The notes under the pieces are model-generated. The model was not told the origin of the DNA. It was given only the letters and a program-made list of their open reading frames with translations, and searched no databases. A stretch of 37,079 nt of DNA from contig UQSC01000005.1 of the NCBI GenBank assembly GCA_900543615.1, forward strand, positions 1-37,079. The letters are read 5' to 3'. Below, one piece after another: positions 7,522 through 14,424 of this stretch (position 1 is the stretch's first letter; every line of letters starts with the position of its first letter). The position numbers and the translations under genes are program-made. The stretch comes from an uncultured Collinsella sp. (GTDB lineage Bacteria; Actinomycetota; Coriobacteriia; Coriobacteriales; Coriobacteriaceae).

Positions 7522-8874
7522 TTAGCTCTGAGCTCGCACGCGAGCGGCGCCGAGTTCGGTCAGATGGTATTTCTGGCCATGCTTGATGACCAAGCCGGCC
7601 TGCGCCAAGTCATTGAGCGTGCGTGACCAAGTGGGGGCCGAGTTTCCAAACGCCCTCGCCAGATCGGTTGCGCCGCACGCTTGATTTTGCGCCAGATAGC
7701 CCAGCGCGGCGTTGCCGCGATCGCTTACGAACACGTCCGGTTGTGGCTGTGCATACTGATTTACTGCATTAGGATACATCATTTGAGCTGCTGGTTGTTG
7801 AGAACTCTGCGTCGGCGGCATTTGCTGTTGAAAACTTTGAGGCCACTGTTGGTAAGGCTGCGGAGGCGTCTGCTGGGCCCAGGGGTTGTACTGCTGCTGC
7901 GGCATCTGCTGGTACGGCTGCTGATATCCCTGCTGGTACTGCTGCGGGAACTGCTGGCCATACCCCAGTGGCGGCATCTGCTGATATGGATATCCCTGTT
8001 GGTACGGCTGATAGCCCATTTGCTGGCCACCCGGCGCCCCCGTCGCCTGCTGCATTGCTGCTGCATCCTGATCAGCCAGCGGCATGGCCTCTGGCATGTT
8101 TGGCGGCATCGACATAGATGCCGCCTGGGGTTCTTGTGTGGGAAGCATTCCGGGCTGCTGCATCTGTCCCACGGGGGGCTGCATCTGCTGCGTTGCCATG
8201 GGCTGCTGCGCAAAAGCTCCCGGCAGGGGATATGTGGGCTGCTCCGTCTCGGGCCGCACGGCAGCGCCGCGTCCGCCGGCACGCTCGATTTCCTGCACGC
8301 GTTTAGGGTTCAGGCTTACCGTAACCACGGTGCCGTTGCCCATGTTGTCCTCGATGGATACGGCACCGCCGGCGTTTTCCAAATACTCCTGCACCATGGG
8401 AAACCCTGCTCCGGTTCCACGGATATAGCGCTTCATCTTGCTGTTTGCGCTGGTAACGCCAAAGTCGAAAGCACGTTCCTTGTCGTCGATGCCGGGTCCT
8501 TGGTCAGCAAAGCGGATGGTGTCTCCGCCGTCCAGAATCGAGATGATGGGCTCGGCAAAGTGTGCGTGGATAAAGTTTTCGACAATCTCGCGGATGACCA
8601 TGAGCGAGATGTGGCCACCTTGTTCTTTCATGCACTGGTAGACGGTGTTGGTCGTCTCTTCCAAATACGTGCGGACATCTTGCGGATCAATGACGATCAC
8701 CCGCGGTGTCGACAGCATGTCGTCATAGACGGCGATGCGCGCGGCGTACATGGCTTTTGGCGCCTGCGTGGTCGTCTGCTCGCCTTCCGCATGCTCTTCG
8801 CGCACGCCGGTGATGTGCTCGTTATCGGGTGCCGGGTCTCCGGAATCGACCATGGTGTAAAAGTCGTCAGACAT
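7522..8874 (-). CDS. GHKL ATPase (SpoIIAB-like) with Q-rich linker and winged helix
   Basis: This 450-residue protein has three visible parts. Residues about 85-190 form a GHKL ATPase: N box EIVEN (96-100), G1 box DQGPGI (124-129) and glycine loop GTGAGFPMVQEYL (153-165), closest in pattern to anti-sigma kinases such as SpoIIAB. There is no phospho-acceptor His domain and no membrane segment. Residues about 210-380 are a low-complexity stretch rich in Gln, Pro, Met and Tyr, with repeats like YQQMP and QQGY. Residues about 380-450 resemble a winged helix (ATDLARAFGNSAPTWSRTLNDL, then a wing), suggesting DNA binding. It begins at ATG 8874 with a weak ribosome site and ends 15 bases before dnaA. 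Function is unknown; control of initiation or of a sigma factor is a guess from position and folds. Confidence 0.85.
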   Translation of the reverse strand: MSDDFYTMVDSGDPAPDNEHITGVREEHAEGEQTTTQAPKAMYAARIAVYDDMLSTPRVIVIDPQDVRTYLEETTNTVYQCMKEQGGHISLMVIREIVENFIHAHFAEPIISILDGGDTIRFADQGPGIDDKERAFDFGVTSANSKMKRYIRGTGAGFPMVQEYLENAGGAVSIEDNMGNGTVVTVSLNPKRVQEIERAGGRGAAVRPETEQPTYPLPGAFAQQPMATQQMQPPVGQMQQPGMLPTQEPQAASMSMPPNMPEAMPLADQDAAAMQQATGAPGGQQMGYQPYQQGYPYQQMPPLGYGQQFPQQYQQGYQQPYQQMPQQQYNPWAQQTPPQPYQQWPQSFQQQMPPTQSSQQPAAQMMYPNAVNQYAQPQPDVFVSDRGNAALGYLAQNQACGATDLARAFGNSAPTWSRTLNDLAQAGLVIKHGQKYHLTELGAARVRAQS

Positions 8875-8907
8875 GCCGCTCGCAATCTTTCAAAAGGTTT
8901 CGAACAA

Positions 8908-8936
8908 ATAGTAGCTCACCGTGCAATGTTTCTCAT
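8908..8936 (-). promoter_or_regulatory. Weak candidate promoter for the dnaA operon
   Basis: On the minus strand ATGAGA (8936-8931), 17 bases, then TACTAT (8913-8908), each matching four of six consensus bases. It sits 34 bases before the first start codon and just downstream of the 8959-8967 DnaA-box-like site, which would allow autoregulation. Confidence 0.3.
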
Positions 8937-8958
8937 CTTTCGACAACTTTTCAAAACC

Positions 8959-8967
8959 TGTTGAAAA
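8959..8967 (-). promoter_or_regulatory. DnaA-box-like site TTTTCAACA
   Basis: Plus strand reads TGTTGAAAA inside ACCTGTTGAAAACT. It is the same nonamer as at 9012-9020 and, inverted, at 5758-5766. Confidence 0.55.
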
Positions 8968-8988
8968 CTTTGGAAAACGGACGAAAAG

Positions 8989-8997
8989 TTCTCAACA
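8989..8997 (+). promoter_or_regulatory. DnaA-box-like site TTCTCAACA
   Basis: One base from TTTTCAACA, lying between the two minus-strand copies and oriented opposite to them. Confidence 0.35.
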
Positions 8998-9011
8998 TTG
9001 CCAACATGACC

Positions 9012-9020
9012 TGTTGAAAA
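9012..9020 (-). promoter_or_regulatory. DnaA-box-like site TTTTCAACA
   Basis: Plus strand reads TGTTGAAAA inside ACCTGTTGAAAACT, an exact repeat of the site 53 bases upstream. Confidence 0.55.
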
Positions 9021-9117
9021 CTCGATGAAATATCGTGAAAAGTTGCCATGCACCGCTAAATCGAACTCGGCTTATGGGGGAACCGTGTGAACTGCGCGAC
9101 CTTTTACCTTTGATTTC

Positions 9118-9147
9118 TTGACATTTGAACATTGATTTCCCTACAAT
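9118..9147 (+). promoter_or_regulatory. Strong promoter of the rpmH operon
   Basis: TTGACA at 9118-9123, an 18-base spacer, then TACAAT at 9142-9147, close to sigma-70/SigA consensus. Transcription would begin near 9154, about 66 bases before rpmH. Confidence 0.8.
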
Positions 9148-9219
9148 CTTCAAGCTCACGTGTCTATATCTGTGTCCGCGCTCCCGCGGACACTCGAAAT
9201 GCAGCAGGAGGAACTTAAG

Positions 9220-9354
9220 ATGAAGCGTACGTATCAGCCTAATAAGCGTAAGCGTGCCAAGACCCATGGCTTCCGTGCCCGTATGGCCACCAAGGGTGGT
9301 CGTGCCGTGCTCGCCCGTCGCCGCGCCAAGGGCCGCAAGCGTCTCACTGTCTAG
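9220..9354 (+). CDS. rpmH: 50S ribosomal protein L34
   Basis: L34 is a small, very basic protein of the large ribosomal subunit. The 44 residues match the family exactly: MKRTYQPNKRKRAKTHGF at the start and GRKRLTV at the end. ATG at 9220 follows AGGAGG by 8 bases; the longer open frame from 9160 is not needed. It is the first gene of the rightward origin operon with rnpA, yidD and yidC, a widely conserved order. Confidence 0.99.
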   Translation: MKRTYQPNKRKRAKTHGFRARMATKGGRAVLARRRAKGRKRLTV

Positions 9355-9374
9355 CAGCGATACACACATCTCGC

Positions 9375-9713
9375 ATGAAGACTATTAAGTCTCGGCAAGA
9401 TTTCGAGCATGTGTTCAGTCAGGGGCGTCGTTTCAATCACCCTCTGATTCGAATGACCATATGTGAATCGGTTGGCGAAGGCGACTCCGGAAGGGTCGCC
9501 TTCGTTGGTGCTAAACGGCTCGGTTGTGCAGTTGTGCGCAACCGTTCTAAGCGTGTGATGCGCGAGGCCGCCCGCAGCTGTGGATTTCCCGTTGCGGGTT
9601 ATGACATCATCTTGTTCGCAACTCCCAAGACGAGGGTTTCCTCGCCGCAGGAGATGGACAAGGCATTGCGTTCGCTTGTGAAACGCGCCGGCGTTGCCGG
9701 GGAGGAGCGATGA
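9375..9713 (+). CDS. rnpA: Ribonuclease P protein component
   Basis: RnpA is the protein cofactor of RNase P, which removes 5' leaders from tRNA precursors. The 112 residues include the conserved basic helix VVRNRSKRVMREAAR (RNR motif) and an early FEHVFSQGRRF. It starts 20 bases after rpmH without a clear Shine-Dalgarno and overlaps yidD by 4 bases (ATGA). Confidence 0.97.
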   Translation: MKTIKSRQDFEHVFSQGRRFNHPLIRMTICESVGEGDSGRVAFVGAKRLGCAVVRNRSKRVMREAARSCGFPVAGYDIILFATPKTRVSSPQEMDKALRSLVKRAGVAGEER

Positions 9714-9934
9714 GCAATCACGTTTTGCGACGTGTTGCCATCGCTCCTATTCGCATATATCAACAGGTTATTTCGCCCTTATTGCCTGACGCCTGCATTT
9801 ATTACCCAACGTGCTCGCAATACGCCGTCCAGGCGATTGAGAAGTACGGTGTTTTGAGAGGCTGCTGGCTTGCCGTGAGGCGCATCGCTCGCTGCAATCC
9901 CCTGCACGTCGGCGGTTATGACCCTGTGCCCTAG
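9710..9934 (+). CDS. yidD: Membrane protein insertion efficiency factor YidD
   Basis: YidD (DUF37) is a small membrane-associated protein that aids YidC-dependent insertion. Here it has 74 residues with the family core IRIYQQVISPLLPDACIYYPTCSQYA, then a CNPLHVGGYDPVP tail. The ATG overlaps the rnpA stop (ATGA), so the two are translationally coupled. yidC follows 29 bases later. Confidence 0.97.
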   Translation: MSNHVLRRVAIAPIRIYQQVISPLLPDACIYYPTCSQYAVQAIEKYGVLRGCWLAVRRIARCNPLHVGGYDPVP

Positions 9935-9963
9935 CGGGCACTCGCTATCGGAGGAAAACTTAC

Positions 9964-10734
9964 ATGTGGGATTGGATCGTTAACATCCTTTTCGAGCTGC
10001 TCAAGCTCATCCAGACCTTTGCGGTCGACTGGGGCCTGTCCATCATCATCCTGGTGGTCATCATCCGTCTACTGCTGACGCCGCTTATGCTCAAGTCGAC
10101 CAAGTCGACGGCTCGCATGCAGGTGCTGCAGCCCAAGATGCTCGAGATTCAGGAGCGCTATGCCGACGATCCTCAGCGCCAGGCCGAGGAGATGCAGAAG
10201 TTCTACAGCGAGAACAAGTTCAACCCGATGGCTGGTTGTTTGCCGCTGTTGATCCAGATGCCTGTCCTGTTCGCCCTGTTTACGTTGCTGCGCAACCTGC
10301 CGCAGTACTTTAACGACGGCACGTTCTCGTTCTTCAACATCCTGCCCGACCTGACCACCACGCCGAGCGCTTCCTTTGCCGATGGCTTTATGGTTGCGCT
10401 GCCTGCGCTGGTCTGCCTGATTCTGTTCGCCGTCCTGACCCTGATTCCGCAGCTCTATATGTCGCGCAACCAGACCGGCCAGCAGGCTCAGAGCATGCGT
10501 ATGATGGCTGTTGTCATGACGGTCATGATGCTTTGGATGGGCTGGAGCCTTCCCGTTGGTGTTCTGCTGTACTACGACGTCTCGTCTGCTTGGCAGGTTA
10601 TCCAGCAGATTTTTGTGACGCAGAAGGTTATCGAGAAGGCCAAGGCCGATGAGGAGGAGCGTCTTAAGAACGCGCCGCTGCAGGTTGAGGTCACTCGTCG
10701 CGAGAAGAAGCCGCGCCCGCACAAGAAGAAGTAG
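9964..10734 (+). CDS. yidC: Membrane protein insertase YidC/OxaA
   Basis: YidC inserts and folds membrane proteins, alone or with SecYEG. The 256-residue protein is the short Gram-positive form without the large periplasmic domain. Transmembrane segments lie near 20-42, 92-112, 140-168 and 180-205. The conserved Arg in the first core helix is in VIIRLLLTPL, followed by a charged cytoplasmic hairpin (STARMQVLQPKMLEIQERY). The C-terminus is strongly basic (KKPRPHKKK), fitting ribosome contact. ATG at 9964 follows GGAGG by about 8 bases. Confidence 0.96.
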   Translation: MWDWIVNILFELLKLIQTFAVDWGLSIIILVVIIRLLLTPLMLKSTKSTARMQVLQPKMLEIQERYADDPQRQAEEMQKFYSENKFNPMAGCLPLLIQMPVLFALFTLLRNLPQYFNDGTFSFFNILPDLTTTPSASFADGFMVALPALVCLILFAVLTLIPQLYMSRNQTGQQAQSMRMMAVVMTVMMLWMGWSLPVGVLLYYDVSSAWQVIQQIFVTQKVIEKAKADEEERLKNAPLQVEVTRREKKPRPHKKK

Positions 10735-10751
10735 TGGGATATCAATCTTAT

Positions 10752-10763
10752 TTAGGTACCTAA
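10752..10763. repeat. 12-bp palindrome TTAGGTACCTAA, copy 1
   Basis: A perfect palindrome 16 bases before khpB. An identical copy lies at 14256-14267. Its role is unknown; an operator is possible. Confidence 0.5.
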
Positions 10764-10778
10764 CTTTTGGAGTACGTT

Positions 10779-11348
10779 ATGTCTGAAGAGATCATCGAGG
10801 ATATGCTTGAGGAGGTTGCCCCGCAGGTCGCGGGCGATTATCCCGAGATTGCACAGCGCTACAAGGCTGGTGAAGAGCTGACCGATGAGGAGCTCGACAC
10901 CATTGCCGATGTTGCGATTTCCATCCTGCGTTCCATCCTTTCGCACTTCGATGCCGCCAACTCTCCTATCGATGAGTATGAGGGCGACGAGGGTGAGCTG
11001 ATTTTGGATGTAACGGCTCCCGACCTTGCTGTTCTCATTGGCCGTCATGGTCGCACTCTTGATGCTCTTCAGGTTATGTTCTCTTTGCTGGTGAGCCGCA
11101 AGCTTGGCTTTAGGTATCCGGTTGTAGTGGACGTCGAGGGATACAAGAGTCGCCGTCAGGATAAGGTCGCCTCCATGGCTCAGTCTGCTGCCGAGCGTGC
11201 CATCCGCACTCATAAGAGTGTTTCGCTTCCACCCATGAATGCCTACGAGCGCCGACTGGTTCACATTGCACTTCGTGGCAACGATGCAGTCGATACTCAT
11301 TCTGAGGGTTCTGACCCTGATCGCCATGTGGTGATTGTTGCTCGATAA
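10779..11348 (+). CDS. khpB: KhpB/Jag RNA-binding protein (KH-R3H)
   Basis: KhpB (Jag, EloR) is an RNA-binding protein with KH and R3H domains, linked to control of cell elongation and sporulation in Firmicutes. The protein has 189 residues. The KH-like domain spans about 70-130, with the loop LIGRHGRTLDALQ. The R3H domain is at the C-terminus, with MNAYERRLVHIAL and HSEGSDPDRHVVI. The typical Jag_N domain is not evident; the N-terminus is instead a short acidic region. The start is ATG at 10779, 6 bases after GGAG; a TTG four codons upstream is unlikely. It follows yidC, as in many Gram-positives, and ends before a strong terminator. Confidence 0.92.
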   Translation: MSEEIIEDMLEEVAPQVAGDYPEIAQRYKAGEELTDEELDTIADVAISILRSILSHFDAANSPIDEYEGDEGELILDVTAPDLAVLIGRHGRTLDALQVMFSLLVSRKLGFRYPVVVDVEGYKSRRQDKVASMAQSAAERAIRTHKSVSLPPMNAYERRLVHIALRGNDAVDTHSEGSDPDRHVVIVAR

Positions 11349-11369
11349 TCTACTCGAGCTTATGCTAGG

Positions 11370-11398
11370 GGGACGTGGTTTCCACGTCCCTTTTTTTT
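11370..11398 (+). terminator. Rho-independent terminator after khpB
   Basis: A 9-bp perfect stem GGGACGTGG/CCACGTCCC with a TTT loop is followed by eight T. It ends the rpmH-rnpA-yidD-yidC-khpB unit. Confidence 0.95.
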
Positions 11399-11444
11399 GT
11401 CAAAAGTTCTCGATACGCTGATTTTTGTCAGAAAGGAGCTTTCG

Positions 11445-12182
11445 TTGTTAGTACTTACTGATCATCAGGCTGACGCGATGTTGAGTCGCCTAACTTCCTA
11501 TTGCAAAGAATATTCCTTGAGCGTAACTGATATTGAGCTGAGGAAATGTATCCAGCATTTGGATTTGGTTCTAGAAACAAATAAGACAACCAATCTCACC
11601 CGTATTCTTAACGTAGAAGATGCTGCCGTACTTCATATCCTCGACTCACTTGTTTTGCTCCCCTATATCAATAAGGCTCCTGAGGGAGCTTTGCTCGATA
11701 TGGGAACAGGTGCGGGCTTCCCTGGTATTCCATTAACCATAACCACGCATCGTAAAGCTACTTATATTGACTCTGTTGGCAAGAAGGTTGATGCGGTTAA
11801 TTCCTTTGTCCATGCTCTTGGATTGAAACATGCTCATGCGGTTCATGATCGTCTTGAAGAATATGCTCGAAGCCATAAGAAGCAGTTCTCCGTTGTAACC
11901 GCCCGCGCACTGGCCCCTCTACCGATTCTTGTTGAGTATGCGGCTCCGTACCTGAAGGATGGAGGGCTATTTGTTATCACCAAGGGCAATCCTTCGGATG
12001 AGGAGCTTGCTTCCGGCATGTCAGCAGCTAAGATTTGCGGCTTCACTTTGCTTCTGAATGACGCAATTGATTTGCCTGAAGGCTTGGGTCACAGGGAGTT
12101 CATTGTTCTTAAGAAGAGTCATTCAGCATCCGTTTCATTGCCTCGTGCAAATGGCGTGGCAAAGAAGAATCCGCTTGCCTAG
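11445..12182 (+). CDS. rsmG: 16S rRNA (guanine-527-N7)-methyltransferase
   Basis: RsmG (GidB) methylates G527 of 16S rRNA using S-adenosylmethionine. The SAM-binding motif is LLDMGTGAGFPGIPL, followed by VTARALAPLPILVEYAAPYLKDGG typical of the family. The chosen start is TTG at 11445, 6 bases after AAGGAG, giving 245 residues. The longer frame from 11397 starts inside the poly-T of the preceding terminator. Base composition falls here: one sampled 60-base line (11581) has 25 G+C, against 35 of 60 for one in ddl. It is followed directly by the parS cluster and parAB. Confidence 0.95.
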   Translation: MLVLTDHQADAMLSRLTSYCKEYSLSVTDIELRKCIQHLDLVLETNKTTNLTRILNVEDAAVLHILDSLVLLPYINKAPEGALLDMGTGAGFPGIPLTITTHRKATYIDSVGKKVDAVNSFVHALGLKHAHAVHDRLEEYARSHKKQFSVVTARALAPLPILVEYAAPYLKDGGLFVITKGNPSDEELASGMSAAKICGFTLLLNDAIDLPEGLGHREFIVLKKSHSASVSLPRANGVAKKNPLA

Positions 12183-12183
12183 A

Positions 12184-12199
12184 TGTTTCACGTGAAACA
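12184..12199. promoter_or_regulatory. parS site 1
   Basis: TGTTTCACGTGAAACA, the perfect palindromic ParB-binding consensus, 1 base after the rsmG stop codon. It nucleates the ParB partition complex near oriC. Confidence 0.97.
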
Positions 12200-12222
12200 T
12201 AATGGATACTAACAACTTGCAG

Positions 12223-12238
12223 TGTTTCACGTGAAACA
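12223..12238. promoter_or_regulatory. parS site 2
   Basis: A second perfect TGTTTCACGTGAAACA, exactly 39 bases after site 1. Confidence 0.97.
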
Positions 12239-12261
12239 TGGCGGTTGCTATCGATTCGGAA

Positions 12262-12277
12262 TGTTTCACGTGAAACA
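12262..12277. promoter_or_regulatory. parS site 3
   Basis: A third perfect TGTTTCACGTGAAACA, again 39 bases on and 40 bases before the parA start. ParB bound here could affect parAB transcription. Confidence 0.97.
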
Positions 12278-12316
12278 TCCTCCGTTTGACAGCTTTAATA
12301 CACACCAGGAGGGACC

Positions 12317-13117
12317 GTGGGATTTCGCGACGTTAAGCGTTCTAAGAGCGCAAAAGACACGCGTATCATTGCAATCATCAATCAAAAAGGCGGCGTCGGT
12401 AAGTCAACGACGGCTGTAAACCTTGCAGCAGCACTGGGTGAGCAGGGTCGTAAGACACTGATTGTCGATTTTGATCCGCAGGGAAACAGCACCAGTGGAT
12501 TCGGAATTGAAAAAGAAGACCTTGATCACTGCATCTATGATGCATTGTTGAATGATGTGCCGGCAGAATCGCTTGTTCTTGATACAAATTGCAAAAAGGT
12601 ATTCGTAATTCCGGCTACAATTCAGCTTGCAGGCGCGGAAATTGAACTCGTAAGCGCAATTGCTCGTGAAACCCGTCTCAAAGATTTGCTTGAGCCGATT
12701 CAGGACGAGTTCGATTTTATTTTCATTGACTGCCCTCCTTCGCTCGGCCTGCTTACTATCAACGCTTTGACCGCAGCAGACAGCGTTTTGATTCCGATTC
12801 AGTGCGAGTATTACGCACTCGAGGGCGTTACGAAGCTGCTTGAGTCAATGAAGATGGTCAAATCTCGTCTGAACAAGGGCTTAGACACCTACGGTGTGCT
12901 TATGACCATGTATGACTCGCGTACTTCTCTATCGAATCAGGTTGTTGAGGAGGTTCAATCGTACTTTGGTGATAAGGCGTTTAAGACGTTGATCCCCCGT
13001 ACGGTTAAAATCTCTGAAGCTCCGTCTTTTGGAGAACCGGTAATTACCTATGCACCTCAAAATAAGGGTGCAAAAGCATATATGAACCTTGCAAAAGAGG
13101 TGATCAAGCGTGCCTAG
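12317..13117 (+). CDS. parA: Chromosome-partitioning ATPase ParA/Soj
   Basis: ParA is a deviant-Walker ATPase that moves ParB-parS complexes and segregates origins; in B. subtilis Soj also acts on DnaA. The 266-residue protein has the deviant Walker A KGGVGKST near 24-31, the motif VDFDPQGN and Walker B FIDCPPSLGLL. GTG at 12317 follows AGGAGG by about 4 bases. It overlaps parB by 8 bases. GC content is low: 24 of 60 in the line at 12541. Confidence 0.97.
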   Translation: MGFRDVKRSKSAKDTRIIAIINQKGGVGKSTTAVNLAAALGEQGRKTLIVDFDPQGNSTSGFGIEKEDLDHCIYDALLNDVPAESLVLDTNCKKVFVIPATIQLAGAEIELVSAIARETRLKDLLEPIQDEFDFIFIDCPPSLGLLTINALTAADSVLIPIQCEYYALEGVTKLLESMKMVKSRLNKGLDTYGVLMTMYDSRTSLSNQVVEEVQSYFGDKAFKTLIPRTVKISEAPSFGEPVITYAPQNKGAKAYMNLAKEVIKRA

Positions 13118-14015
13118 TGTAAAGAAACGTGGCGGATTGGGACGTGGACTCAATGCTTTGGTCTCAGAGGCCGAATATGAGACCGGTGGTTCGGCTGCAT
13201 CGGCTTCGAATGCCGCATCTGAAACAAAACTACCTATTGAGGATATCGTTCCCAACCCTAATCAGCCGCGAATTCACTTTAACGAAACTGAACTTCGTGA
13301 GTTGAGCGAGTCAATCCAAGAACATGGCGTCTTGCAGCCGCTTTTGGTTCGAAAGCATGGAAACGGCTATGAGATCATCGCTGGTGAGCGTCGTTACCAA
13401 GCGTCAAAGCTTGCTGGTCTTGAGGAGCTGCCTGTCATCATTAAAGATGTTAATGATGAAGAGATGCTTGCTCTTGCACTTATCGAAAACCTTCAGCGTT
13501 CTGATCTGAATCCTGTCGAAGAGGCTAAGGGCTATCGCCAGCTCATAGATGCCAGCGGTATGACCCAGGAGGCATTGTCAAAGGCTGTAAGCAAGTCACG
13601 CTCTGCAATTACAAACTCGCTACGCCTTCTTGATCTTCCCGAAGTTGTTCAGCAGATGATATTTGAGGGCAAACTTACTGCTGGTCATGCACGTGCGATT
13701 CTTGCAGTTCCCTATGAGGATGCTCGAATTCGACTTGCTGAGAAGGTTGTTGCAGAGGGCCTTTCCGTAAGAGCGACAGAAAATCTTGCTCCGTTGTTTT
13801 CTGCCGGAGAGACACCTAAGACTCCGAGGCCTGCAACGCCTCAGTCTTTTAAAAAGGCTGCCCGCGTGCTTCGTGAGGTTTTTAATACCAACGTGCGTGT
13901 GAAGAGCTCGCGAGGAAAGAATAAGATTGAGATTGAGTTTAAAGACGAGGAAGAGCTCTCTCGTATTCTTGGTGAAATGATTCAGTTTGATCAAGGAGGC
14001 CAAGATGAGGAATAG
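13110..14015 (+). CDS. parB: Chromosome-partitioning protein ParB/Spo0J
   Basis: ParB binds parS, spreads as a CTP-dependent clamp and activates ParA. The N-terminus KKRGGLGRGLNAL is the ParA-stimulating motif with its basic residues. The CTPase/Srx-like domain has GERRYQASKLAG and IENLQRSDLNP. The helix-turn-helix is around SGMTQEALSKAVSKSRSAITN, and a C-terminal dimerisation region follows. The protein has 301 residues and a GTG start at 13110 inside parA. The sampled line at 13441 has only 22 of 60 G+C. Confidence 0.97.
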   Translation: MPSVKKRGGLGRGLNALVSEAEYETGGSAASASNAASETKLPIEDIVPNPNQPRIHFNETELRELSESIQEHGVLQPLLVRKHGNGYEIIAGERRYQASKLAGLEELPVIIKDVNDEEMLALALIENLQRSDLNPVEEAKGYRQLIDASGMTQEALSKAVSKSRSAITNSLRLLDLPEVVQQMIFEGKLTAGHARAILAVPYEDARIRLAEKVVAEGLSVRATENLAPLFSAGETPKTPRPATPQSFKKAARVLREVFNTNVRVKSSRGKNKIEIEFKDEEELSRILGEMIQFDQGGQDEE

Positions 14016-14259
14016 GATTTTAACTGCGATTGCATTGGCGACGACTGTCGCGGTTGGTGCCTTTGCTGGCTATAAGATCGCGACAGACGATGAGCTTCGA
14101 GGTCGTTTGCTTCGTAGCGCGCAAGATATTGTCGATACATCCAAGAAGAAAATGGATGTTATGACAGAAGATGTTGCCATGCGCACTGCTCAGGTAACGA
14201 AGAATCCCAAGATTAATCAAGGTTGGGTTAGCAACCAATGGGAAAATGTAGGCTATTAG
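14005..14259 (+). CDS. Small single-pass membrane protein coupled to parB
   Basis: Not assigned to a named family. The 84-residue product starts at ATG 14005, about 5 bases after AAGGAGG and overlapping the parB end by 11 bases, so it is translated with parB. It has one N-terminal membrane helix (about 6-24, ILTAIALATTVAVGAFAGYKI) and then a charged, probably helical tail with lysines and alternating acidic residues, resembling YtxH-like proteins. It ends within the second TTAGGTACCTAA palindrome. A link with origin segregation or membrane anchoring is only a suggestion from the coupling. Confidence 0.8.
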   Translation: MRNRILTAIALATTVAVGAFAGYKIATDDELRGRLLRSAQDIVDTSKKKMDVMTEDVAMRTAQVTKNPKINQGWVSNQWENVGY

Positions 14260-14267
14260 GTACCTAA
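14256..14267. repeat. 12-bp palindrome TTAGGTACCTAA, copy 2
   Basis: Identical to 10752-10763. It overlaps the stop codon of the small membrane gene. Confidence 0.5.
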
Positions 14268-14287
14268 CAATTACTTAGCATATTTTG

Positions 14288-14329
14288 AGGGGTTCTTGTC
14301 TGATTCACGAGGCAAGGACCCCTTATTTT
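14288..14329 (+). terminator. Terminator of the parAB unit
   Basis: AGGGGTTCTTG pairs with CAAGGACCCCT (one G-T wobble) across a 14-base loop, followed by TATTTT. Confidence 0.75.
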
Positions 14330-14384
14330 GGCCGTAAAAAATGGGACCAGTAGCAGCTGATTCAAAATTAAGGTCAATAAATGA

Positions 14385-14421
14385 AACGGCCTCGGTTGCA
14401 TATCTTGCAACCGAGGCCGTT
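14385..14421 (-). terminator. 16-bp perfect hairpin downstream of rlmN
   Basis: AACGGCCTCGGTTGCA pairs perfectly with TGCAACCGAGGCCGTT across a 5-base loop. On the minus strand the run after the stem is only moderately T-rich (TCATTTATT), so it is probably but not certainly the rlmN terminator. It lies between the convergent parB and rlmN units. Confidence 0.6.
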
Positions 14422-14424
14422 CGA

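Larger units (their letters stand above)
8875..9117. other. Putative oriC part 2 (divergent intergenic region)
   Basis: This region separates the leftward dnaA operon from the rightward rpmH operon, so the coding strand switches here as expected at an origin. It carries two copies of ACCTGTTGAAAACT 53 bases apart (8956-9021), a related TTCTCAACA at 8989-8997, and many AAAAGT/ACTTTT words. It would pair with the dnaA-dnaN gap as a bipartite origin. Confidence 0.6.

Noticed and set aside
8908..8936. Confident dnaA-operon promoter
   Set aside because: Only four of six matches in each box; kept as a low-confidence feature, not as a finding.
11397..11444. Longer rsmG start
   Set aside because: TTG lies in the terminator poly-T; TTG at 11445 has AAGGAG at good spacing.
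12222..12419. Frame starting MFHVKHGG
   Set aside because: Translation of parS palindromes; parA begins in another frame with a good ribosome site.
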